From the NCBI GenBank assembly GCA_033558025.1, contig JAUCEF010000002.1, forward strand, positions 2,232,001 through 2,296,000: DNA of 64,000 nt, read 5' to 3'. Position numbers and translations under genes: made by a program. The first letter of the stretch is position 1. Every line of letters starts with the position of its first letter. The DNA is from Phytophthora sp. 'mugwort'. Its lineage: Eukaryota; Oomycota; Peronosporomycetes; Peronosporales; Peronosporaceae. Shown here piece after piece: positions 32,689-44,465 of the stretch. The notes below the pieces were generated by a model that was not told the DNA's origin, ran no database searches, and saw nothing but the letters and a program-made list of their open reading frames with translations.

Positions 32689-32891
32689 CTACTATAAGAA
32701 GTACGTCAGCAAGTATGAATAGTCGACGTGGACGCGTCGTCCGATTTGACTGGGCAGTTGTCCGACCAATTATGTCCCATTTTGCGCGGTTAGTAAGGAT
32801 ATTTGTCAGGACTTTTTTTTTCGTTCGAGCAATTGTGCCCTACTTTGATTTGCACCCCTCATTTGAAGATCCCCTCGAAGTGATCGACACA

Positions 32892-35374
32892 ATGGCGACT
32901 GACAAGCAGAAGAACGCGCTGGCCGTTGCTGCCTGCGCCGCGGCTCTCGCGGGTCTGGCCGTATGGGCGCGCAGCAAACAGCAACAACGTACACGCCTGT
33001 TGCGCAAGCAGTTGACGCACCTGCGCTTCGATCTGAGCGTGACGGAGATCGAAGCCGAGACGGATCGCATCCTGGCGCAGATGAAGCGCGTGGACGACGA
33101 GATCGCGGCGCTGGCGCCGTCAGCTGTGACATTCGAGAACACGGCGCAGAAGCTCATCGACCTGGACCACGAAATGCTCAGCCGCGTGACAAATGTGACG
33201 TTCCTCGGGCAGGTGGCGGCTGACAAGGAGACGCGCGACGCCTGCACCAAAGCGGATGAAGCCATCGAAGACTTCTCCGTGCAGCGCAGCATGCGTGCCG
33301 ACGTGTACAAGGCCGTCCACGCGCTTTACAAGAGCGCAGCCTACCAGGTGCGAAGAGCTGACTCTGGTTTGGAGGCTGCAAATTGAACTGACTTGATCCT
33401 ATTGCTGACTTTTGACAGAAACTTGACACGGTCACGAAGCGCTATGTGCATCGCCTGGTGCAGGACTTTGAGCGCAACGGACTGCAGTTGCCGGAGGAGA
33501 AGCAGAAGGAGGTGCAGGCCTGGAAGCAGAAGCTGTCCAAGCTCGGCATCCAGTTCCAGCAGAACCTTTCGGAGGAGACGATCGAAGTTAAGTTCTCGCG
33601 TGACGAGCTGAATGGGCTCAGCGAGGACTTTATCGCTGCGCTTGAGAAGGGTGACGACGGCAAGTACAAGGTGAGATCTCTAATAGCTGCATTTGTCATT
33701 TTCTATCGGTTCTGACGTGAATACACTGCCTTGTCATTGTAGATTGCCCTCTCGTACCCGACAGTATTCCCAATCCTAAACACGTGCACCGTGGAGTCGA
33801 CTCGCAAGGCTGTGGAGTATGCTTTCAACCGCCGCTGCATCTCCACGAATGTTGTTATTCTGGAGGAGATGCTGGAGATCCGCCATAAAGTGGCGCTGGC
33901 GTTGGGATACGAGAACCACAACGCATATGTCCTGGAACAAAGGTAGAATCTGTTGCTTCTGTTGCTTATACGAACAGTGTGGGCGTGGTCATTCTTACAT
34001 TTGTTTTTTGCTGATAGGATGGCCGAATCCCCGGCGAATGTCAAAAAGTTCTTGAACGACCTGGACAACAAGCTCGTGCCGCTTGCTAAGAAAGACCTGG
34101 ATGATTTACTAAAGCTAAAGGAGACCGACTGCGAGCGTAAGGGATGGAAATTTGATGGCAAAATCAACATGTGGGACTTCCGCTTCTACATGGACCAGTA
34201 CGTCAAGAAGCACTGCTCAATCGATTCCGAAAAACTTCGCGAATACTTCCCGCTTTCGCACGTGACGGTGGAGCTGCTGTCAATGTACCAAGAGTTGTTG
34301 AGTCTGAAGTTTGTCGAGATTTCGCAGCCCCACGTGTGGCACAAGGACGTGCGCATGTTTGCTGTATACGATGCTCGTCCGGGTAAGGTCGGCAACCTTG
34401 TTGGCCACTTCTACCTTGACTTGTTCCCTCGGGCTGGCAAGTACGGCCATGCTGCCTGCTTCACGTTGCAGCAGGGTTGCGCCAACTCTGCTGGTGTGCG
34501 CGAGGTGCGTTTGCACTACAAATGGCTTTGATGGTGACAACCATTGTCTAATTCGTTCCTTTGCTTGATGCAACAGTACCCTGCTGCTGCCATGGTGGCC
34601 AACTTTAACGCTCCGACGAAGTCGAAGCCGTCGTTACTGGGCCACCAGGAGGTGGTGACGTATTTCCACGAGTTTGGTCACGTGATGCACTGCCTGTGCT
34701 CGGAAGTGGACATCCCCCGCTTCGCTGGCACGCGTGTGGAGCGTGACTTTGTGGAAGCTCCGAGCCAGATGCTGGAGAACTGGTGCTGGGAGAAGGAGCC
34801 GCTGCAGCGCCTGTCATCGCATTACGAGACTGGGGAGGTGCGTGGATTGGACTGGCTGGTTGTCCTTGCTTGTTGTTGGCCTTCCATCTCGTCTAACTTG
34901 CTATTTAATTGCTGGCTGTAGAAACTGTCGGACGACCTAATCGCTCGTCTCATCTCGACGAAGAACGCGAATACTGGCCTGCTGAACAAACGTCAGCTGC
35001 TCTTCGCCATCTTTGACCAGACCATCCACTCGAAGCCTAAGTCGAACACGGCCCAGCTCCTCAAGCAGCTTCAGACGGAAATCATGCTCATCGACATGAC
35101 GCCCGAGACGAACTTCGCGGGGTCCTTCGGCCACTTGGCTGGCGGCTACGACGCGCAGTACTACGGCTACATGTGGAGTGAGGTGTTCTCGATGGACATG
35201 TTTGTGTCCCGGTTCAGGAAGGAGGGCCTCATGAACCCCAAGACGGGGCTGGCGTACCGCGAACTCGTCCTGGCGCGTGGTGGCTCCGTGGACGCGAGTG
35301 TCATGCTCAAGGACTTCCTGGGCCGCGCGCCCAACCAGGACGCGTTCTTGCTCAGCAAGGGCTTAACGTCGTGA
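32892..35374 (+). CDS. M3-family metallopeptidase (thimet oligopeptidase type)
   Basis: Six exons (32892-33347, 33419-33670, 33743-33942, 34018-34504, 34577-34837, 34922-35374) encode 702 residues. The zinc-binding motif [11 protein letters not shown] (residues about 496-506, exon 5), with the downstream Glu in [13 protein letters not shown], defines the M3 family (thimet oligopeptidase, neurolysin), which cuts short peptides. [20 protein letters not shown] and the C-terminal [20 protein letters not shown] are further signatures. The start at 32892 is preferred. An in-frame ATG at 32715 exists, but the extra residues look like untranslated leader. A hydrophobic segment ([18 protein letters not shown], residues 9-26) suggests a membrane anchor or targeting signal. 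It lies 177 bases before the NSF gene. Confidence 0.93.
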
Positions 35375-35551
35375 GTTGAAGCTGCAGGCATACCAGCCTG
35401 ACCTGGTCACTTGCTATTGGCTGGATCTTAATAAAAGCTGCGTCTAAAGTCCATGATTGGCTGAAAACTCATTGTATGCCAAGGAGTTTCACTTGGGAAG
35501 TCGCCACGTCTTGAGCAGTCGGCGATCGACAACTTTAAGCTCTGACCAAAG

Positions 35552-38025
35552 ATGGCGTTTGAGGCGGCTGTCGTGGGGCTTCCTGGCAACTCGTACGCGT
35601 TCACTAACTGCGTGTATGTGCACCTGGATGACTTCATGTCACTGGTCAAGCAGACACCCCCGGGGGTCGTCACCAAGGAGGATCTGCGCGCGCACGGCCT
35701 CAACGTCTGGATCAATCGCAAGTTCGTGATGGCCGCCAAGCCTCACAAGGAGATTCAGCCGGGCGCCGTGGCCGTGGGCACCATGCAGCGCATGTGCGTG
35801 GGGCTGCCCCTTAATCAGGCCTGCGAGATCTCGGTCTATGCGCCATCGAGCGCTGCCAAGGGCGTGCTCAGCACTGTCACTTTCGAGATCCAACAGGTGC
35901 TTACGCGCGCACAGGGCAACGACCTGCGCGTTGTGGACTGTAGCATGCTCAAGGACGTCTTTGAGGCTGAGTACACGCACCAGGTCTTCGCTGTCGGCCA
36001 GCTTATGGCCGTCAGGTGCGATGGCCTCCCGCTGCGACTGCAGTGCATTAATATCGACACGGTGGACGGGGACAATAGCAGCCCCAACTCATTCTCCCCG
36101 CGCGTCGGCGCCTATCTCCATGGAGCCATTATCAACTTCACTAAGGGGAAGGACGCCCCCATCCGCCTCACCAACCAGTCGAGCGGCATGACGCGTACAG
36201 TCTTCAAGCCCGACTTCGACTTCACCAAGCTCGGTATCGGTGGTCTGGACAAGGAATTTAACGACATTTTTCGTCGTGCGTTCGCCTCGCGATTGTTTCC
36301 GACGGATATCATTCAGAAACTCGGCATCCAGCACGTGCGCGGTATGCTGCTGTTCGGACCGCCTGGTTGCGGTAAGACACTGATTGCGCGGAAGATCTCG
36401 CAAGCGCTGACGGCCAGTGAGCCCAAGGTGGTCAACGGACCTGAAATTCTCGATAAGTTTGTGGGTGAGTCCGAGCGCAAGATTCGTGAACTCTTTGCGG
36501 ATGCGCGCAAGGATCAAGAGGAACTTGGCGACGAGAGCGACGTGCACATTATCATTTTTGATGAAATCGATGCCATCTGTAAGCAGCGTGGCTCGAGTCG
36601 TGATGGTACGGGTGTTGGTGACAGCGTGGTGAACCAGCTACTGACGCAGATTGACGGCGTTGACAGCCTGAACAATGTTTTAGTGATCGGTATGACGAAC
36701 CGAAAGGTACGAAATGTGGCTGCTTGCGTCTATACTTGCTTTGATGCGACTAGAAAGTTGATTGTGGGATGTGCTCTGTTGATATGACCAGGATATGCTT
36801 GATGAGGCTTTGATGCGTCCTGGCCGTCTTGAAGTACAGATCGAGATTAACCTTCCGGATGAAAAAGGTCGCGCTCAGATTCTTAAGATTCACACGGACC
36901 GTGCCCGCGAGAAAGGGGCGCTTCACCCGAAGGTTATTGCAGACCTGGACAACTGCCTCGACCCGACTAAATTCGTAAGCGACGACCCCGACTATAAAAA
37001 CCTTGTTCAACGCACCAAGAACTTCTCGGGTGCCGAGATTGAAGGTTTGGTGCGTGCTGCCACAGCGCATGCTCTCTCACGAGGTACCGATGGTCGGACC
37101 ATGCACGCTATCGCCAGTTTCAACCCCGAAATCTCCATGGAGGATTTCGCTCTGGCGCTGGAGGAGGTGAAACCGAAGTTTGGTGCCCCCAGCGACCAAT
37201 TGGCGCTGTACTACAAGAACGGGCTGATTCCGTACGGTAGCTCGTTTACGGACGTGCGTGAGGCGTTGTCCCGTGTGATCGAGCAAGTCCGCTCGAACGA
37301 CAAGACGCCGCTAATGTCAGTGCTGCTGCATGGCGAGCGCGGTGCCGGTAAGACGGCGCTAGCCACATATTGCGCGGTTGCAAGCGAGTTCCCGCTGGTG
37401 CGAATGGTGAAGGCGTCAGAGCTCATTTCGCGCGCCGAGAGTGGCAAGTGCTCATTCATTTACAACGTTTTTGAGGAGGCATATCGATCTCCGCTAAGCA
37501 TCATCATTCTGGACGACATCGAGCGACTCATGGACTACGTTGGTGCGTTGTGATAGCTGTTGCCGATGTTGGGTGTGTTTGTCATAGGATATGTTCTTTA
37601 CCACTGCGACCTTGCTGTTTATTTTTTGTTCAGGCCTGGGCCCTCGCTTCTCGAACTTGGTGCTGCAGGCGTTGATGGTGCTGGTGCGCAACCCAGTGCC
37701 CGTGGCCGGCCGCAAACTTGTGGTGATTGGCGTCACGTCCAACATTGCCGCAATGCAAGCGGTAGAACTGAGCGACGTGTTCGACCTGTGTCTCGAGGTG
37801 CCGCAGCTCACGCACAAGGACGAGCTGGACACTGTTCTGACGCACACTGGACTCCCCGTGGCGGACGATCAGAAGGACGAGGTGCTGACGCTGCTGTCGG
37901 ACCGCCCCATTTCAGTTAAGAAGCTGCTGCTGGTGACGGAGATGGCCAAGGAGGAGCTCAGCCGCACGGGCGAGAGCAACATCACGGCGCAACAGCTCAT
38001 CGAGTGCGCTTACAAATTCGTGTAG
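35552..38025 (+). CDS. NSF: NSF / Sec18 AAA ATPase
   Basis: Three exons (35552-36706, 36792-37542, 37634-38025) encode 765 residues, the usual NSF size. The hexameric ATPase takes apart SNARE complexes after membrane fusion, together with alpha-SNAP. The N domain (residues about 1-210) binds SNAP. D1 shows Walker A GPPGCGKT (about residue 270), Walker B IIFDEIDAICKQRG and the second region of homology TNRKDMLDEALMRPGRLE, whose codons span the first intron. D2 shows HGERGAGKTALA and IIILDDIERLMDY, with the second intron inside that block; the next exon opens GLGPRFSNLVLQALMVLVRN. No damage is seen. The gap to the previous gene is short and the following 1.1 kb is empty. Confidence 0.95.
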
Positions 38026-39151
38026 CGTGCGTCGACACTCAGGTTTGTCACCCCACATGCGGCTCGTTAACATCAACAAAGAATTAGATTCTGGACACCC
38101 GTCAAAATCTTTTATTTGGTCAAATCTACTTCCTGTCTTAATTTTGCGTAAGCAAACCTTCGTGCGATGAGCTGGAAAGACTATCGGACAGAGACCACAA
38201 ACTGATTGCGGTATGTTTCATACGCCTCCTTGGTTTCACGTCGTGCATTGAGGATTCGAGTTGAGAATTTCTACATAATGCCCAATAAATAGATCGGTAC
38301 ATTCAAGAACCCACCGACTCGACCCTTGCTTCGGCAGCGTCCAAGTGCAAAAGCTACAAGCCTACTGCTAGTACATGACCTGCAATAGGTAAATGCAACC
38401 CTCGGGGCCCTCCAGTCATTTACTTTCCGTCTCGAAGTGCACGATCCGCTTTCAGCAAGTAGATTTTAGAGAAGAAAATGTCTTCTCTAAAAACTGATGA
38501 TACAAAATTATGACAGTCAGGTTCGTCGCGCTCGTCCAAGTCGACCTCGACCTCATCGGTATATCAAAGTCATCACATGCCGAGCAAAGCAACCGGGTTG
38601 TCTTATACAATATCGGGGATCCCGAGAAATCATTGATGCAGCAATTATTGCAATATATTTCGATGCAATAATCTATTTTTTGTCGCAAGCCATGTCTAAA
38701 CTGATTATTTGTCTGGTTACCGATAGCTCAACCAATAATTTATTTGTGCGCGGCAATTGACTCGCGCAGAGGATGCCTCGTTGGAGTGTCTCCACCATCA
38801 CTCGTTGGGCGCCTCCAGAAGCAGTCGGTGAATGACTAACTGTCGGTATGTCGTATTCCCGCCAACGTCGAACGTCGTTGAGCGATTCTTCAGTGTTGCT
38901 CAAACGACGTTCGGCTAGATGCGCCATTCCCTCCAGCCGTGTACGCTGGAAATGCTGAGATTCTTACACCAGAACATCGAGTACTAGGACTCGCGCACCG
39001 TGGCGTTACGTAAGGAACAAACAACCGAAATGTACTTCCTCCGGGCTCAAATGATTGCAAAAATTGACTATGCACAAGGGTCCAGCACTGTGAGTCTTTA
39101 TTAAAAAAGTATATATTTGAGTGGTATAACAAAGAAAAAAAATGTTTGCAT
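38026..39151. other. No gene seen; spacer between NSF and the mariner relic
   Basis: Small frames here show no recognisable domain. The part 38450-38760 is AT-rich. CAATAATTTATTT occurs at about 38732 and again in the same orientation at about 40771, on the other side of the mariner relic. Confidence 0.4.
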
Positions 39152-40525
39152 TTATACATCAATTACAACACCTTCATGAAGCACTGCAACAGCGTGTCGA
39201 AAAATCTCCAAGTCACGTGGGAATGACTGTGGAAGCTTTCCTTGTCGCCTCAGCTTGCTTTTGCCCATGTGCGGTAGCTTGTAATCATTAGCCCCGCCTA
39301 CTTTCATCACACACACCATAACCTTCTGCAAGGTGAGGAATATGTTGCCTAATGTCCCTACTTTGAGTGTGCGTACGACTTCCTTACTGCCTGTACTAGA
39401 TGATCAATGTTGTAGCAATCTTCTTGGTACTGGAGAGACTGGATAGATGTGAAATATCCCAAATCCAGGGTGTTGAGGTCGGGTGAGTTTGCCGGGTGGA
39501 AGGCAAGACGGATGTTCCAGCCGTCAGCCAATTCAGCGGCTAAGATGTCGGCGTCATCCGGTTTGTAGTGCGATGTGGCGCTGTCTTGCTGGATTAGGAT
39601 AGGCATCCCTTTTTCAGATGCAGGCCACTTGGTCTTAATTGCCGGGATAATGTTCTGCAACAGGTAGCGTTTGTAGACCTCTCTGTTCACGGACTCCAGG
39701 TTCTTCGTTTCCAACGTGCCAGCTGGACGACTCTTGCTAGTACGCTGCGCTTCCGTTCGCTTCGTAAAGTCCCAAATGCCAATTTTGCCATCAAATAAAA
39801 CCTCTCCATTTTTATCATATCTGTACAAATCATAAATTGTTAGAGGATCAAATAACAACCAACGCTTGGCGTACAGACTTACCGAGGTCTATCAACTGCA
39901 GCAAGAAACATGGTCTTGCCAATAAAGCGCTTGCTTTTGCGCTCACGGTGTGGCACAGTCTCCCCAGTCAACGCGTAGAAAGTCTTCTTGTTGGTGTCAT
40001 CATTGAACCACTTCTCGTCCACATGCACGACGATGTAGATGGGCGAGAAGTGGAGGCCGTATGGCCCGTGAACGACATGGCGGACTGCGTGGCGTGGGCG
40101 GGCGAGCTTGTTCGCCATTGTCATCAGCGGGTGGATCGTGCTCGAATGGCGTAAAAGGCTTCCTTGGGCCACGGCATCTCGTACGACGGCGCGGGAGACG
40201 CCAAGATCTTCGGCGAGGCACCGCTGCGTCATGCGCCGCCGAAGAGGGATAGCGGCAACGCGCTCCAACAGCTTCTTCCTGCCAGCTTGTGCCACCCCGA
40301 CGTGCCCTTCATCCGTGAAGCAACGCCGGCAATTCCCTCGCTGGCATACGTCGTCTCAAATCGAGACCAAATGCGGCTGACGGTAGTCATGTGGACACCA
40401 AACTTCTCAGCTGCGTCGCGCAAGACACCGCCATCAAACCGGCCTCTCTCGCCGTGCATCAGCAGGAAGATCACCACGTATTGTCGCTCTCTCGTGGTCA
40501 GGTTGGGCTTCGTCGGGCGGGACAT
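39152..40525 (-). pseudogene. Mariner-like transposase (plant-type, DD39D-like) with an intron and frameshifts
   Basis: On the minus strand from ATG 40525 (MSRPTKPNLTTRERQY) come a helix-turn-helix (AAEKFGVHMTTVSRIWSRFE) and a second one after a frameshift near 40330 (TQRCLAEDLGVSRAVVRDAV). The catalytic residues follow: VVHVDEKWFND, then PILIQQDSATSH, then SPDLNTLDLGYFTSIQSLQ. This is the plant/protist mariner layout. A canonical intron (39821-39882, GTAAGT..TACAG) joins AVDRP to RYDKNGEVLFDGKIG in frame. A one-base defect at 39358-39360 ends the frame early. The following frame (VGTLGNIFLTLQKVM through LEIFRHAVAVLHEG) is the expected C-terminal end, stopping at 39152. Terminal repeats were not found. 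Confidence 0.8.
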
Positions 40526-40889
40526 GGTGGAGGAGACTGATGGTGACAGAGGATCAAGAAGGTGCAAATTGATCAATGAATGGCATGCTGAGACGCATAC
40601 TTTCGTCCATAACTTTCTTGTTGTTGGAATTTTTTCGCGCGCAAAACGGTATCCGGCAGCGGCAATTAAACCGCGTCGATTCCGCCTATCAGAGCTTGAC
40701 AAGCGAGCCCACAGGCGAAACTAGAGTTCAACATCTGTTTTGCATTGCAATCTTTTCAACCAGAGGAAGTAATCAATAATTTATTTCTTTGTACTCCGCA
40801 TTGAAATACTCTAATCTTTCTCGGTTAGTCCCTGCATCAATTCCTATTCCACGTCGTGCTTGGCAACAAATAACAATGCAATAATCGGC

Positions 40890-40990
40890 AGCCCTGGGCT
40901 GAGCGACGTGCTTGATCTGTGCCTCACTAAAAGGACGATGAGAGCCTCATCTCGACGAAGAAGCTGCTCGCATCTAAGTTGAAGTTGTCT
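40890..40990 (+). pseudogene. Possible relic of NSF coding sequence
   Basis: GGCTGAGCGACGTGCTTGAT and the bases after it would read LSDVLDLCL, matching LSDVFDLCL of the NSF gene (37766-37795) with synonymous differences. A little further on, LISTKKLLA resembles PISVKKLLL of NSF. The spacing is compressed compared with NSF. The second block also resembles LISTKNA in the oligopeptidase gene, so the match is tentative. Confidence 0.3.
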
Positions 40991-41096
40991 TAAGCATACA
41001 AAACCCATGCTTGAATCCTCTATTTAGCCGTCCACAGTACTTTTCCCATTGCTTCTTCCCATTCGAAAAAGATTTTGCCAAGCGACGTAGACTTAC

Positions 41097-42269
41097 ATGG
41101 CGAAGAAGTCCAAGGGCGGCAAGAGCAAGACGCCGACGTCCACACCGACGCTCACGCCCGTGAAGAGGGTGGACGGCGGCCCGGACCAGGAGCCGCCAGC
41201 CACGGACGAACAGGCGACGATATCCAAGGAGCAGCGCATCCGCGCCAGCCACAAGATCGATCAGCTGCTCGAGGCGCGACCCGACGCCGAGGCACTGGAG
41301 CAGCGCAATGTGCTCCCCACGGCGTCCCCCAACGTGGCACCCACGCTGCAGGGTGTACAGAAGCAGCTGCAGCGCAAGATGAGCACGGACGAGCTGGCGC
41401 ACCGGCTTGAGAGCCGGCCGGACGTGCAGGAGCTGCGCGACCTGGACATCGTGCACGGCGGTGACGGCGTGGCGCCCAGTCTTCAGGCTACGCAGGAGAA
41501 GCTACAGCGCCAGATCAACTCGGATAAGGTGCACCAGCACCTGACCAAACGCCCGTCCATGGAGGAGCTGCGCACAACGGGCGTGCTCGAGACGAGCGCC
41601 GAGCTGGCGCCGAGTCTCACAGCCACTGCCAAGAAGCTGGAGCGGAACCTTGTGCAGAACCAGGTGTCGCATCTGCTTGAGTCGCGACCCGAGAAGGATG
41701 AGCTCGTCTCGCATAACATCCTGGAAGGTGGGCACCACTGGCTTGAGATATACGTGGACAGATGCCTTTGACCATTTTGTGTTGCTGTTGTTATGTCGAG
41801 TAGACCAAGACGCGACGGTGGCGCCAGTGCTACAAGGAGCCAAGCACCAGCTCGAGCGTCAGCTGAAGGCGGATCAGATCGCGCGCCAACTGCGTCACAG
41901 ACCCTCCGTGTCGGAGCTGGAGGAGAAGGGCATCATTGACGGTGAGGCCACTGCGATCAGGCAGCAATCCGACCAACTGACACGAGTGATTGATGAGCAT
42001 TTTTTGTTCTGGCAGAAGGGGAGCTGGGAGAGGACGAACTGCCGAAGAAGCGCTCGCTTTCGCAGCGCGCTCGCTACGCATTGGCGCTCAAGGCAGCCAG
42101 TCGCATTGCAGCAGACAAATTGATCTCGGAAGAGGAGAAAGCGCGTCTAAAGGATTTGATTTTGAGCGACGATGAGAAAGTTGTAGCTGCACTGGAGTGC
42201 TATGAACTGGATGAAGATATCGATGAAATGCTGGACACACTGTACCGCGTCGCCAAGGCATCGACGTGA
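41097..42269 (+). CDS. Five-repeat RPEL protein (putative actin-binding)
   Basis: Three exons (41097-41727, 41804-41941, 42016-42269) encode 340 residues. After a Lys-rich start (MAKKSKGGKSKTP), five RPEL-like repeats follow: LLEARPDAEALEQRNVL, LESRPDVQELRDLDIV, LTKRPSMEELRTTGVLE, LESRPEKDELVSHNILE and LRHRPSVSELEEKGII. Each is followed by a spacer of the type APSLQAT..KLERQ. RPEL motifs bind G-actin in animal MRTF and Phactr proteins, so actin binding is likely but inferred. The C-terminal part is a charged helix (EEKARLKDLILSDDEKVVAA). Both introns fall at the same position of a repeat, in phase 1. The gene ends 201 bases from the convergent MYND gene. Confidence 0.82.
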
Positions 42270-42470
42270 GTATGTTCTGGCACGATGAAAACTTTTGCGG
42301 AGCTATAGCTCTGGTCTAACTATCCCCTCTCGGCAAATGAATCACCATCTGAAAGCTACCGGTATAGTGCAGCACAGAAACAAAGTGCGTGGGATGTTAG
42401 CACTGTCGTGGCGTGCTGTCCTGCAATGAGTTGCAAATGATAATTGAATGCACAAGACAGAATGCAATCG

Positions 42471-43717
42471 TTATGAGGATCTAGCGTCCATGAAGGCATC
42501 CACGCCGTTGCGAAGAGCACTGATAAACAACACGTTGTTAGTGGAGGTATAGACAAAGCAACAGTCGACAGGAATTTGCACTCATACCTGATCTGCAGCA
42601 GTGTATCTACTACACCAAAGAAGCTGCGGTCTTCGAATGGGATGGTCTGCGTGGCGGGCGGCTCTGGGTGCTGCAGCCACGCTGAAAAGAGCAAGAGGTG
42701 TCCGTTCATCTCGACAAACTCCTTCTGTAGTTGCCCAGCGGCAAGAGATTCGTGCGGTAGCGCCTGCGTCGTGCAAGCATCATCCAAATGCAATTATTAG
42801 CACCATCACATCATTTGACGAAGGCAGCACATTGTAACCTACCTTCACCAGCGTATAGCTCGAACGTGGGAAGCTTTCCTTGTCACGAGTCCTACATACA
42901 CCAATTCCGTTAGTGCTGATAATACTATCATGAATGCCACACGACCATTTCATTACCAGCACTCCTCATCCTTGAGCAGTCCGTACAGCTCCAGCGCCGC
43001 CTGGTATAAGGCCTTCTGTCGCTCCTTCGATGCCTGTACAAAACGAATCTAGCGGTCAGCGCACACTATAGTAGACCATAAAACACTTGGTCGACGATGT
43101 TCCAAACGCACCGCTTCGACGTCTACCGTGAAGAACCATCCGGGTAGTTCCGGACCATTCATGCCAATCGAGCTCGCAATGCCCGCCGTCTTGGCCTCGT
43201 CAGCCTTCTTGGAGTTAGAAGAGAACGACAGCGTCTCGAGCAATGACACCAGTCTGCAGATAGGAGAGACGCAAACAATAATTATTAGCCATCAGTATAT
43301 TCAAGTACAGGTAGGGAATGCCCTGGGAGTCGACGCACTTGGAGTCGGAGCTAGTAGTTTTGTGCAGTTGCTGGAAGGTCGCGATGACGCAGCACTCGGC
43401 CTTGTGAGCCGGCCAGGCCTTGAGTTGGCACTTACGGTCGCAGAACAGAGCCGCATCACAGTTAGCGCAGCGCTACAGCAATGAAAACACTCAGTCAGTC
43501 AGTGGACATACGAAAGAGGAGCTCTAAGACTCGTCGGTCGCACCTTGAGATCGCCAACGTGCTCCAGTTTCTGACGACAATTCTGGCAGCCGGAGCCAAT
43601 GTTCCAGACCTCTCCGCCGTGCTTCTTAAAGTGCTCCAGCAGCCGCATCTCAGCCGCGGCACTCGCATCATCGCACACCTGGTCATACCTCTTGTTGTCG
43701 GTCATTGCGTCAATCAT
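42471..43717 (-). CDS. MYND-type zinc-finger protein
   Basis: Seven minus-strand exons (43717-43544, 43472-43339, 43253-43112, 43033-42957, 42891-42843, 42764-42598, 42519-42471) join in frame to 263 residues; every junction was checked for GT..AG and phase. The first intron splits the zinc finger, whose two halves are CQNCRQKLEHVGDLK and RCANCDAALFCDRKCQLKAW with PAHKAEC, giving the Cys series and final His-Cys of a MYND finger (residues about 43-86). The rest has VSLLETLSFSSNSKK, GWFFTVDVEA, ALYQAALELYGLLKDEECW and LLLFSAWLQHPEPP, with no second domain recognised. MYND fingers usually mediate protein-protein contacts. Introns are short (66-82 bases), and four of six donors read GTGCG or GTAGG. 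Confidence 0.85.
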
Positions 43718-44465
43718 TGCCAGTCAACTTTTCAAGTAACTCAAAACGACACAATATAAAACACAAGTTATGGATATAATCATTACGATACATGAGGTTA
43801 ATCTCAGCCCCTGCTACGTGTACGACAACAAACTGGCGGCCGGACGGACTGCTGACAATTGGTCGTCACTATGCTGCTTGGTCAGCAGGCCCGGCGGCAG
43901 TTTGTCACATCACAAACACAAGGGGCACAAGTTTGTGCCCCTTAAGACTCAAGTTGAGTCGCAAGGCTTGACGGCGGGGAGTTGAACCAAAAGTAGCGAG
44001 ACCCAGTTCGTCACTAAGTGACTCACTTGGCCTCGATAGAAGCCTCCTTTCCTTGCATATGTCCACCGAGCCTTGAGCCACATTAGAATGCGTTCTGCAA
44101 GGCACCTTGCAGACTTAACACCGACTTGACGTTTTTTATGCGTCTCCACAGTCCCCCTGAGCGCGAAAATGGCCCCGCGGTGGGCCTACTGTAACATCTT
44201 GATTAGGTCGGTGATCGGAAACGAGGACTTGGTGCCTCCTGCCTTGCACTCGACACGTGAGACCGAGTGCGAGCGAACGCATAAGAGGAAATATGTTCGA
44301 GGTGATCGAATGATAAGTTTGCTATATTTCCTAGTGTATATACTTGCTACTCTCGTAGACCATTGCGTACTGCATGCATGTTTGACTGGCGTTTCTTCAC
44401 TTGATTCGAACGCTTATAAAAACTTAATGGAGTTGGGCAGGATTGCACAGCGTGGAGGACTCTGT
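43718..44465. other. No gene seen between the MYND and PX genes
   Basis: The spacer contains a small palindrome-like CACAAGGGGCACAAGTTTGTGCCCCTTAAG (GGGGCACAAG/CTTGTGCCCC-type pairing, about 43920-43945). No coding feature is recognised. Confidence 0.4.

Noticed and set aside
32715..32891. Upstream in-frame ATG of the oligopeptidase gene
   Set aside because: The 59 extra residues have no family counterpart and overlap a promoter-like CCCCTCATTTGAAG stretch, so 32892 is the better start.
38700..40860. Terminal inverted repeats for the mariner element
   Set aside because: Only a direct repeat (CAATAATTTATTT on both sides) was found; no inverted match could be supported.
43910..43950. GGGGCACAAGTTTGTGCCCC palindrome as a terminator
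   Set aside because: It is a real inverted repeat, but bacterial-type terminators do not apply in this eukaryotic context and it is not at the end of a gene.
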